Below are positions 7,515 through 14,047 of a DNA stretch of 15,928 nucleotides, in pieces (positions within the stretch are counted from its first letter, which is position 1; every line of letters begins with the position of its first letter). The DNA lies in assembly GCA_014860005.1 (NCBI GenBank), contig JACZKP010000134.1, forward strand, positions 1-15,928, in the 5' to 3' direction. Source of the DNA: Verrucomicrobiota bacterium. GTDB taxonomy: Bacteria; Verrucomicrobiota; Verrucomicrobiae; Limisphaerales; UBA11358. Both the position numbers and the translations under genes were made by a program. The notes below the pieces were generated by a model. It was given only the letters and a program-made list of their open reading frames with translations. It was not told the origin of the DNA and ran no database searches.

Positions 7515-7900
7515 GGTGCGAACGATGCAACAACTCAGTTTCCATCAACCAAACGTCGTCCGGCTCGACACCCGCCCCATCCTTGGGCGAGTAATTCTGC
7601 CGAACGAACCTTCGCACCTTGCCGCGCCGCGATCACATATACAAGGCAGGAGTGAATGTTTGCACAGGCAGCGCCGATACTTCCTGGTGGTGCGACGGGG
7701 AATTCTTTGGGTTCGACAAACGCACGGGACTTTGCGAGAGATTTATCTGTAATCGTCGGGCGGCGAACTTGCCCGCAGTGGGCGGAAGTGGGCTCGCCGC
7801 CAAACCCAGAGCTTTCACGACCGCCGGCAAGCATGATCGCACACAGACCAACCGATGACCGCGAAGCCCGCCGCCCAGCGGATGAGGCCAGCCTTTAGCC
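7515..7900. other. 386-bp stretch without a recognisable gene
   Basis: Several short frames are open on both strands, but none has a recognisable motif, a convincing start signal or protein-like composition. The region lies between the start of the ThuA gene and the start of the SDR gene, so it should contain the divergent promoters of both. I could not pick out clear -35/-10 pairs, hairpins or repeats. Confidence 0.4.
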
Positions 7901-8890
7901 ATGCGTGTGTTGATTGTTGGCTGTGGTTACGTTGGGCGGCCGCTGGGAGCGGAACTCGCCCGGCAGGGGCATGAAGTCTTCGGGGTGCGCCGGTCAAACA
8001 CGGGCGATGCCGAACTTCAGGCGGCCGGGATCACGCCCATTCACGCCGACGTCACAAACCCACAAAGCCTTGCCGCTCTGCCCGCAGGCATTGACTGGGT
8101 GGTGAACTGCGCAGCGTCCGGGGGCGGTGGCCCGGACGAGTATCGGCAGCTTTACGTGGACGGCAACCGGCACTTGCGCGAACACTTCGCAGCCGCGCCG
8201 CCGAGGAAGTTTGTTTACACCAGCAGCACGGGCGTTTACGGGCAAAACGACGGATCGGTGGTCACGGAAGACAGTCCCACCGAACCAGAGTCGGAGACCG
8301 CGAAGGTGCTCGTGCAAGCGGAGCAGGTGCTGCTGGATGCGGCGCGGCAACGGAGTTTTCCCGCGGTGATCCTGCGCGTGGCCGGCATTTATGGACCGGA
8401 GCGCGGTTATCTGCTCAAGCAGTTCCTGCGGAATGAGGCGCGCCTCGAAGGTAGCGGTGGGCGGTGGCTGAACATGATTCATCGCGACGACCTGACCGGC
8501 GTCATCATCGCGGCGCTCCGGACCGGGCAACCCGGCGGAATTTACAACGCGGTGGGTGACCAACCGGTGAGCCAGCTTGAATTTTTCACCTGGCTCGCGG
8601 CGCAACTGAACCGGCCATTGCCGCCCGCCGTGCCGGAAGATGCCGCAGCGCCGCGCAAGCGCGGGCTGACGAACAAACGGATCTCCAACCGGAAGTTGAG
8701 AACCGAATTGGGCTATGGGTTCAAGTTCCCAAACTACCAGAGCGGTTATACGGCGGAGATTCAGCGGCTGAGTCGCCTTGCACCTGATTCCACGTCTGGT
8801 CGAAGCAAAAGCGGCGGACAAGCGTCCCGACTACGCGGCCATCACGGCGGAAGTGAACCAGAAAGCCAAAGCAGCGGTGAAGGAGGCTGA
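7901..8890 (+). CDS. NAD(P)-dependent epimerase/dehydratase (atypical SDR) with aberrant tail
   Basis: This 329-residue protein belongs to the extended/atypical short-chain dehydrogenase family acting on nucleotide sugars or related substrates. The Rossmann motif GCGYVG is at residues 7-12, the NAD-binding region VNCAASG near 68-74, and the catalytic-site segment YTSSTGVYG at 106-114. The usual YxxxK is degenerate: S131 stands in the tyrosine position and K135 is kept (SETAK). RVAGIYGPERG and LNMIHRDDLTGVI are typical for this family. The fold appears complete by about residue 290 (NYQSGYTAEIQRLSR). The last 35 or so residues are Ser/Gly/Arg-rich with no structure-like pattern, while the neighbouring frame becomes protein-like there, suggesting a frameshift or loss of the original stop. 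The exact substrate is unknown. Confidence 0.85.
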   Translation: MRVLIVGCGYVGRPLGAELARQGHEVFGVRRSNTGDAELQAAGITPIHADVTNPQSLAALPAGIDWVVNCAASGGGGPDEYRQLYVDGNRHLREHFAAAPPRKFVYTSSTGVYGQNDGSVVTEDSPTEPESETAKVLVQAEQVLLDAARQRSFPAVILRVAGIYGPERGYLLKQFLRNEARLEGSGGRWLNMIHRDDLTGVIIAALRTGQPGGIYNAVGDQPVSQLEFFTWLAAQLNRPLPPAVPEDAAAPRKRGLTNKRISNRKLRTELGYGFKFPNYQSGYTAEIQRLSRLAPDSTSGRSKSGGQASRLRGHHGGSEPESQSSGEGG

Positions 8891-8936
8891 CCCCGCGAAG
8901 TTCCGTGAAGAATTGGAGAAATTGCTCGCGAGTTGA
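8778..8936 (+). pseudogene. Helical coding remnant overlapping the SDR 3' end
   Basis: In the frame one base ahead of the SDR, a stretch of about 50 codons runs to a TGA at 8934-8936 and reads as a charged, alpha-helical segment (LVEAKAADKRPDYAAITAEV, then KFREELEKLLAS). There is no ATG; a TTG at 8778 is the only plausible start, and a stop lies 9 nt upstream. It looks like the C-terminal end of a protein joined to the SDR by a one-base shift, or the remains of a deleted gene. I do not recognise its family. Confidence 0.4.
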
Positions 8937-9027
8937 GACCGGGCTGGTGATGATTTCGCAGCGGTTGCTTTTGCGTAGCACGTTTTTGAACTTTAAGAAC
9001 GGATCGGCGAACTGACATATTCTGCCC

Positions 9028-10098
9028 ATGCGAACTGCATCACTGGAATTTCTACGCACGCTTGTCAATACTCCCAGCCCCGTCGGCCACGAAGTTCGCG
9101 GCCAGCGGGTGTGGCTCGATTACGCCAAACAGTTTGCGGACGAAACCTTTTCCGATGCTTATGGCAATTGTGTGGCCGTGCTCAACAAGGGCGGTTCACC
9201 GCGCCTGATGCTGGCGGCTCACGCAGATGAAATCGCGATGGCGGTGAATTTCATTGACGATAATGGCTTTATCTACGTGCGCCGGATGGGAGGCGTGGAT
9301 GCCGCGATCACGAAGGCTCAGCGGGTGATCATCCACACGCGCACGGGGCCGGTGAAAGGCGTCGTCGGCAACGTCGCCCCGCACCTCACCAAGCAGGATG
9401 ACAATCCCAAGCCGCCGAAGATCCACGAATTGTTCATTGACGTCGGCGCCGCCAGCCGCAAGGCCGCCGGGAAGTTGGTGCGGGTTGGCGATCCGATCAC
9501 ATTGGTGGACGAGTTCGACCTTTTGCGCGGCGATTTGGCAGTGGCGCGTGCGTTCGACAACCGCGTCGGCACGTTTGCCGTGGCCGAGGCGCTGCGATTG
9601 CTCAAGGAATCCAAAGGCCGGTTGCAGGCGGAAGTTTGCGCTGTCTCGAACGTGCAGGAGGAGGTCGGCCTGCTCGGCGCGCGGCAGATTGCTTATTCAT
9701 TGAAGCCCGACGTCGCGCTGGTGGTGGATGTGACACACGCGACGGATTATCCCACCGTTAACAAAGCCCAGCACGGCGACGTAAAGATTGGTGGCGGGCC
9801 AACGATCACTCACGGCGGCTGCAACCATCCCGAAGTCGTTGCCCGCATTGAAAGTGTCGCGGCGGCGAAGAAGATTACACTCCAGCACGAAGCCATGTCC
9901 GCGACCAGCGGCACGGACACCGACGCGATCTTCTGGACACGAGGCGGCATCGCCAGCGCGTTGATCAGTCTGCCCAACCGCTATATGCACTCGCCAGTGG
10001 AAGTGGTAAGCCTCAAGGACCTCGAACTGATTCCGCAATTGCTGGCGGCCTTCGCGCAGTCGTTGACGGCCGGTGAAGCCTTCAAGGTCAGAATCTGA
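9028..10098 (+). CDS. M42-family metallo-aminopeptidase
   Basis: This 356-residue cytoplasmic protein is a dinuclear-zinc peptidase of family M42 (glutamyl/deblocking aminopeptidase type, often misnamed endoglucanase), which trims peptides released by protein turnover. All expected metal and catalytic residues can be placed: H65 and D67 (AAHADEI), the bridging D177 (AFDNRVG), the E211-E212 pair (NVQEEVG) with E211 as general base, D234 (VVDVTHATD) and H321 (PNRYMHSPVEV). Length and motif order are normal for the family. The ATG at 9028 directly precedes the typical SLEFLRTLVNTPSPVGHE beginning. It stands about 90 nt behind the coding remnant at the end of the SDR gene and is convergent with the AsmA-like gene 23 nt downstream. 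Confidence 0.93.
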   Translation: MRTASLEFLRTLVNTPSPVGHEVRGQRVWLDYAKQFADETFSDAYGNCVAVLNKGGSPRLMLAAHADEIAMAVNFIDDNGFIYVRRMGGVDAAITKAQRVIIHTRTGPVKGVVGNVAPHLTKQDDNPKPPKIHELFIDVGAASRKAAGKLVRVGDPITLVDEFDLLRGDLAVARAFDNRVGTFAVAEALRLLKESKGRLQAEVCAVSNVQEEVGLLGARQIAYSLKPDVALVVDVTHATDYPTVNKAQHGDVKIGGGPTITHGGCNHPEVVARIESVAAAKKITLQHEAMSATSGTDTDAIFWTRGGIASALISLPNRYMHSPVEVVSLKDLELIPQLLAAFAQSLTAGEAFKVRI

Positions 10099-10121
10099 AT
10101 CGCGCCGGGTGCGGTGCGTTC

Positions 10122-10847
10122 CTATCTCTTCGGCGCCGGCGCTGCGACGGGTTGGCTGGGAGGAAGTGCGCGCAGGAGATCGGGCACATTGATGATTTCG
10201 GGGGGCGAATCCATCGCCTTTCCAGAGAGGCTTCCTCCGTTGCGCAACCAGATCAGCAGCAGAACGCCGAGGAAATCCGACTCCGATTTCACGTTTTTCA
10301 GCACGCGGTCGCGCACGTCCAGTCGCAACTCGCGACTGCGGGCCGGCTCTTTCAGGTCAATGAAGCGCACCTTGCCCAGCGAGAGATTCAACACCTCGAT
10401 GCCCACGAACTCAAAATCCTCCGGGCGCACGCCTTTCGGGTCGCGCGCTCGGCGGGCATCACTCGCGCCGATCATGCTGACGATATTAGTATGCCCCACC
10501 TCGTTCTTGACGATGTTCAGTTCCGCGAGATTGAAGCGCATGAGGGTGATGTGCAGCCGGCGTTCGGCCAGCGCCAGGCGGTCGTATTCCACGTGCAGTT
10601 CCGGGATGTCAATGAAAGCGGTGCCGCCAAATTCCGGCGGATTGTAGAGTTTGAAATCCTCGATGGATACCACGGACGAAAGCAGCCCCAGGGAAAACCG
10701 GCGGATTTTCACGTCCATGCCGGTCTGGGCGCGAATCTGTCGCTCAACCGCCGCCTTCAGAATCGCGTCCTTTGCCACCACCAGCGCGATCACCAGCACG
10801 AGCAACAGAAACGTGATCCGGAAAAACCATTTGAACAGCCATTTCAT
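10122..10847 (-). CDS. AsmA-like membrane-anchored protein
   Basis: This 241-residue protein has a single N-terminal membrane segment (residues about 8-27, after MKWLFKW) followed by a periplasmic domain resembling the AsmA family N-terminus: AAVERQIRAQTGMDVKI, FSLGLLSSVVSIEDFKLYNP, IDIPELHVEYD and RFNLAELNIVKN. AsmA-type proteins are now linked to lipid transport between membranes and envelope assembly; this is a short version, far smaller than the classic 600-residue forms. The tail is rich in Pro and Ala (PPSQPVAAPAPKR). I start at the ATG at 10845-10847 because the membrane helix follows at once; an upstream in-frame ATG at 10883 would add 12 residues. Confidence 0.75.
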   Translation of the reverse strand: MKWLFKWFFRITFLLLVLVIALVVAKDAILKAAVERQIRAQTGMDVKIRRFSLGLLSSVVSIEDFKLYNPPEFGGTAFIDIPELHVEYDRLALAERRLHITLMRFNLAELNIVKNEVGHTNIVSMIGASDARRARDPKGVRPEDFEFVGIEVLNLSLGKVRFIDLKEPARSRELRLDVRDRVLKNVKSESDFLGVLLLIWLRNGGSLSGKAMDSPPEIINVPDLLRALPPSQPVAAPAPKR

Positions 10848-10969
10848 CGAAAGGGTTATACGCCGGGCGCGGAACAGGCACAACCAATCTTCGCTTCCCC
10901 CAACCTGGCCACCCGGAAGCCCGCGCGGTTTGGCGTGCCGCCGCTGCTTCTATTTTGTCGGACAACGAA

Positions 10970-11590
10970 TCACGGCGTCACGTCCTCCGGCCGCACTTCC
11001 AGGCACTCGTCCTGGTCTTCCCAGATGACGGCCGGATAGTAGGCCAGCAGTTCAGGCGCGAGTTGCTGGCCGGCGCGCGCGAGCAATCGTTCCGACTCCT
11101 TCGCCGCGTTTTCGTAGGCGCGATTATACTCGCCAACGGACTTGCGCTGGCGGTCGTCCCAATGAGCGACCGCGTGGACTGGTTCGTATTCCGTGGCCCA
11201 TTTCTCCAAATCCGCCCGGACTTCGGCGGGAATTTCGTCAAACGGCACCAAGCAATCGCTGCAATGCTGGCATATCAGGCCGGACTCACGCACTTCCCGG
11301 GTCAGCAAGGGCAATTGCGGCGCGCGGCAACAGGGCGACTCCGGGTAGGCCGCTGGAGGGCGGGCCAGACGCTTGAGCCAGATCTGCCGCTCATGGGCCA
11401 GTTGGGCGGCGAGTCGGTATGCTCCCATCAGCGGATGTGTCAGCCGCCAAGTCTTGCCCTCCAGTTGCCCCAGTGTCTGGGCCAGCCAGCGAGCAAGCGT
11501 CAAATCATCAAAATCCTTGAACGCCAGACTGTATTCTTTCCACAGCCGGTCCAACGGCGCATCGGATTCAATTGCCATTGGCGTCAGCAT
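10970..11590 (-). CDS. Hypothetical protein with a putative zinc-binding cysteine cluster
   Basis: I do not recognise this 206-residue protein. It is soluble, without signal peptide or membrane segment. The N-terminal half is helical. In the middle, C87-C88 (ESPCCRAPQ) and C107, C110 and C113 (GLICQHCSDCLVPF) form a CC...CxxCxxC pattern like a zinc ribbon, followed by an acidic segment PFDEIPAEVRADLEKWATEY. The C-terminal part is helical and charged and ends EVRPEDVTP. The cysteine pattern and consistent composition argue that it is a real gene. Start may be 11590 or the methionine four codons later (11578); neither has a Shine-Dalgarno sequence. It is the last gene before the tRNA-Asp junction. 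Confidence 0.7.
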   Translation of the reverse strand: MLTPMAIESDAPLDRLWKEYSLAFKDFDDLTLARWLAQTLGQLEGKTWRLTHPLMGAYRLAAQLAHERQIWLKRLARPPAAYPESPCCRAPQLPLLTREVRESGLICQHCSDCLVPFDEIPAEVRADLEKWATEYEPVHAVAHWDDRQRKSVGEYNRAYENAAKESERLLARAGQQLAPELLAYYPAVIWEDQDECLEVRPEDVTP

Positions 11591-11880
11591 GGGAGCAATT
11601 CTACGGATTGTCGAGTTGGGGTTGCTGGTCGGCGCTCTGACCGAGCGGAGCGGTGATTGGTCGCCGATTGTGTCCCAAGACTGGGCAAAGCTGTGTAAAT
11701 TTTGCGCACTTCGCTTATTGACAAATCGTGCCGTCTTCCTAAGATTCAGCTATTCGGGTAGCAGTACGTTTCTTCAGCGGGGTTCCCCACCCCCACCTCC
11801 TTGGCGTCTGCTGCCCGAATTTTCCCGGACTTCAGCTTGACGCACCGAAGTGAGTTCCCTACTTTTGCCCTCCCCATTGC
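11591..11880. other. Intergenic region upstream of tRNA-Asp
   Basis: No gene is convincing here. An antisense frame at 11746-11958 overlaps the tRNA and is a known type of false ORF. The region contains a possible tRNA promoter described separately. Confidence 0.5.
11718..11745 (+). promoter_or_regulatory. Possible sigma70 promoter for tRNA-Asp
   Basis: A perfect -35 TTGACA (11718-11723) is followed after 16 nt by TAAGAT (11740-11745), which matches the -10 consensus at four of six positions. It would give a leader of about 130 nt before the tRNA, which is long but possible since tRNA precursors are trimmed. Confidence 0.35.
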
Positions 11881-11957
11881 GGGGGCGTAGCTCAATTGGT
11901 TAGAGCGCTGCCCTGTCACGGCAGAGGTTACGGGTTCGAGCCCCGCCGCTCCCGCCA
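11881..11957 (+). tRNA. tRNA-Asp (anticodon GUC)
   Basis: The 77-nt sequence folds into a full cloverleaf. The acceptor stem GGGGGCG pairs with CGCTCCC (one G-U pair). The D-loop contains AATTGGTTA. The anticodon arm CTGCC/GGCAG encloses the 7-nt loop CTGTCAC with anticodon GTC. The T-arm contains GGTTCGAGCC, the discriminator base is G as expected for Asp, and CCA is encoded. An integrase gene follows in the same direction, so the gene's 3' end is a likely attachment site that has kept an intact tRNA. Confidence 0.97.
11913..11957 (+). other. Candidate attachment site of the integrative element (tRNA 3' half)
   Basis: Tyrosine recombinases encoded just downstream of a tRNA usually act on the anticodon-to-CCA half of that gene, leaving a copy at the other end of the element. 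I found no second copy of this segment in the window, so the other boundary would lie to the right of 15928 or has been lost. Exact core ends cannot be set from one copy. Confidence 0.35.
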
Positions 11958-12016
11958 TCTCCCACGACTGATTATCAGTGTCTTGCGACCCAACCCCTCT
12001 GGGGGCACCGGGTTCC

Positions 12017-12033
12017 TTGACAGTTTCTTGACA
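12017..12033 (+). repeat. Twin TTGACA motif between tRNA-Asp and integrase
   Basis: CTTGACA occurs twice 11 bp apart (TTGACA at 12017-12022 and 12028-12033). No good -10 box follows either copy at 16-18 nt, so this is less like a promoter than like a pair of protein-binding sites, for example integrase arm-type or repressor sites. Function is inference. Confidence 0.4.
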
Positions 12034-12068
12034 CGACCCCCCGAAAAAAATTGGGAAATCTTGTTCTT

Positions 12069-12073
12069 GGAGG
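12069..12073 (+). promoter_or_regulatory. Shine-Dalgarno sequence of the integrase
   Basis: GGAGG lies 7 nt before the ATG at 12081 and only 1 nt before the ATG at 12075, which selects 12081 as the start. Confidence 0.75.
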
Positions 12074-12080
12074 CATGTCG

Positions 12081-13340
12081 ATGAAGCCTCAAGAATTTCC
12101 GATTGAAGTGAAGCGTGGCAGCGTCACCGTCCGAATCCGCCGTGTCTGCCCCTCCAAAAAATATCCCGACCATTTCCTGTTCACCCTCGATTACCACGAG
12201 GATGGGAAACGTCAGCGGCCTTCCTTCGGCACGCTCAAGGAAGCTCGCAAAGGTGCCGAAGATGTGGCCGAACGTCTGGCCCGTGGTGACAGCAAAACGC
12301 TCGTGCTCACCGGCACCGAACGCATGGTTTATCTCCAAGCCGTCGAAACTCTCCATCCGCACGGGATACCGCTCAATGTGGCCATCAGCGATTTTGCCCA
12401 GTCCCTGGCGATTCTCAAGGGGCGGGGTTCGGTGGTGGAGGCCGCCCGCCATTTCGCCGCCGTGCGGGGCGGGGACATCCAGCCGATCAGTGTTCGTGCC
12501 TTGGTGGATGATCTGATCCGCACCCGAAAGGCGAACCACGCCAGCAAACGGCACCTGGATGATTTGCGTTCACGGCTGGAGCGTTTTGCCGAGGCGATCC
12601 ATTGTGACATTCACCTGGTACGCCCGGACCAAGTGCAGGACTTTTTGTCGTCACTCAAACTACGACCCCGCACGATCAATAATTTTCGCATCTCCATTTC
12701 CAATTTATTTTCCCACGCTCGCCTTCGGGGTCATGTCGCCAAGGATTTCGATCCCCTGGCGGGTCTGCCCTGGGCGAAGGAGTGCGATCAGGAAGTCGGC
12801 ATCTACACGCCGGAACAACTCCAGACGATTTTGGCGCACGCTCGCAAGGAAATGATCCCTTACCTCACCATCGCGGCCTTCGCTGGCCTGCGTCAGGCCG
12901 AGATCGGACGGTTGCAGTGGGAACAGGTGAAGGCTGACCATATCGTCGTGAAAGGGGCGATCTCCAAACCCGGCGAGAAACGACTCGTTCCCATTCTGCC
13001 CAACCTCGCCGCCTGGCTGGAATCGCACCGCTGCACGAGCGGGCCGGTGGTGCCGTTTGACAACGTGAACAATCAGTTGGGCAAGCTGCTGCAAAGCGCC
13101 TCGCTGGAGTCGGTGCATAACGGCTTGCGCCACAGTTTCGGCAGCCATCGCCTCGCCGTTGTGAAAAATCCTGATCAGGTTGCCTACGACATGGGGAGTT
13201 CACGGCAGATGGTCTTCAAACATTATCGCCGGGTGGTGGAGGAAATTCAGGGTGTTCGCTGGTTCGCCCTTTTCCCCGACCAGGCTGGCCAACCGGTGTT
13301 CCAACTTGCGCCGCCCGTTGCGCTGGCCCAAGCCGCTTGA
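12081..13340 (+). CDS. Tyrosine recombinase / site-specific integrase
   Basis: This 419-residue protein is a phage-type integrase that cuts and rejoins DNA at attachment sites. An N-terminal DNA-binding region (about 1-130) precedes a SAM-like core-binding segment (about 140-230, VDDLIRTRKANHASKRHLDD). The catalytic domain begins near 240. Catalytic residues visible are R271 (AGLRQAEIGRLQW), a lysine at 296 or 300, the HNGLRHSFGSH box (H346, R350) and the nucleophile Y382 (FKHYRRVV). The second histidine before the tyrosine is replaced (MGSS). I place the start at the ATG at 12081 because GGAGG at 12069-12073 is 7 nt upstream; an ATG at 12075 and a TTG at 12051 are less well spaced. It begins 123 nt after tRNA-Asp in the same orientation, so it probably integrated an element there. 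It is the only gene in the window with a canonical Shine-Dalgarno sequence. Confidence 0.95.
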   Translation: MKPQEFPIEVKRGSVTVRIRRVCPSKKYPDHFLFTLDYHEDGKRQRPSFGTLKEARKGAEDVAERLARGDSKTLVLTGTERMVYLQAVETLHPHGIPLNVAISDFAQSLAILKGRGSVVEAARHFAAVRGGDIQPISVRALVDDLIRTRKANHASKRHLDDLRSRLERFAEAIHCDIHLVRPDQVQDFLSSLKLRPRTINNFRISISNLFSHARLRGHVAKDFDPLAGLPWAKECDQEVGIYTPEQLQTILAHARKEMIPYLTIAAFAGLRQAEIGRLQWEQVKADHIVVKGAISKPGEKRLVPILPNLAAWLESHRCTSGPVVPFDNVNNQLGKLLQSASLESVHNGLRHSFGSHRLAVVKNPDQVAYDMGSSRQMVFKHYRRVVEEIQGVRWFALFPDQAGQPVFQLAPPVALAQAA

Positions 13341-13365
13341 TGTGACAGGGAAGGACGAACGGACA

Positions 13366-13692
13366 TTATCGAATCGTGACCCCAGGTGGATAATCGAACG
13401 CTTTGAACGTTCGCTCCTTCACTGGGAACGCTCTGTCACAGTCCGTCTGGTAGCGGCTTTTTACCTGTACACGCACCTGTCTCGTGACCTTCTTCGGGTC
13501 AGGGTGGATGCAGATGAGGTCGTAGCCTTCGTGGTTGGGCGGCGCTTTATAGGCAAGGATGTTCCGGCGCATTAGGTAGCCGATGACAAGATGCTCCGCG
13601 CCGTGTGAAACCACCGGCAACCTGCGATACTTCGCCTGTTCTGATTCATTGGTGACCGCCTTGGTGGCGGTTGCATTTTGGCTTCGACCCAT
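13366..13692 (-). CDS. PD-(D/E)XK nuclease-like protein, probably 3'-truncated
   Basis: This 108-residue protein has the core of a small PD-(D/E)XK endonuclease-like domain. Visible are a possible helix-1 glutamate (GAEHLVIGYLMRRN, E33), then D58 in EGYDLICI and the QVK motif at 76-78 in VRVQVKSRY, which together make the D...QxK active site. After KERTFKAFDY at residue 101, where the beta strand and last helices of such a domain would be expected, only seven residues (PPGVTIR) remain before the stop. The C-terminal part therefore seems to have been lost by deletion or recombination close to 13390. Such nucleases act on DNA as single-domain housekeeping or defence proteins; the target here is unknown and the truncated protein may be inactive. 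It is convergent with the integrase, with 25 nt between stops, and is likely element cargo. Confidence 0.65.
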   Translation of the reverse strand: MGRSQNATATKAVTNESEQAKYRRLPVVSHGAEHLVIGYLMRRNILAYKAPPNHEGYDLICIHPDPKKVTRQVRVQVKSRYQTDCDRAFPVKERTFKAFDYPPGVTIR

Positions 13693-14047
13693 TTCGGGCC
13701 AGAGTGTAAACCATCGGGGTGATCGAGAGAATCATTTCCGGCAGACAGGGCGGCGCAAGAAAAGCGAGGCATTAAGGTCGAGCAATTTGTTGCAGGGGGC
13801 TTGGCGCAATGTTTCGGCTAGTCATCTTCCCAAGTTTTCGAGGTTTGTATGGTGCTCATAATTCTCCGGTCAAACCCACCCTTTCTTGGCCGTTGGATTG
13901 GGAAACTTAGGCGGCCCAAAAGTGTCTACACCTGGCCCAAAGTGGGATAGACAGAACGCGCCTCCTCCAGTGTGATCTTAACGTAAGATGGTTTGGGTCA
14001 AGTCACCTGCGGGTCGACCAAGCCAATCCAAATCTGGACCAGTTCAA
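13693..14047. other. 355-bp stretch without a recognisable gene
   Basis: No supported gene is visible between the nuclease start and the signal peptide of the next gene. It contains a repeated GGCCCAAA(A)GTG motif inside a TGTCTA/TAGACA inverted repeat (13913-13953). The block conserved before the other PEP-CTERM genes is absent. Confidence 0.45.
13913..13953. repeat. Paired GGCCCAAA(A)GTG direct repeats within an inverted repeat
   Basis: GGCCCAAAAGTG at 13913-13924 and GGCCCAAAGTG at 13934-13944 are 21 bp apart, two helical turns. TGTCTA at 13923-13928 is complementary to TAGACA at 13948-13953. The arrangement may be a regulator-binding site or an old insertion-sequence end. Confidence 0.45.

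Noticed and set aside
7994..8821. Minus-strand ORF of 275 residues opposite the SDR gene
   Set aside because: Antisense shadow with no domain pattern; the + frame has Rossmann and SDR motifs.
10152..11039. Plus-strand ORF of 295 residues opposite the AsmA-like gene
   Set aside because: Composition rich in His, Gln and Arg with no motif; the minus frame has a clear membrane helix and AsmA-like segments.
11746..11958. Minus-strand ORF of 70 residues overlapping tRNA-Asp
   Set aside because: It contains the GLEPVTSAVTGQRSNQLSYAP-type translation that arises from the antisense of tRNA genes, a common false annotation.
13341..13440. TGTGACAG (13341-13348) and CTGTCACA (13433-13440) as ends of a small mobile unit
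   Set aside because: Only eight bases match, the segment between lies across the nuclease gene end, and there is no target duplication; chance is sufficient.
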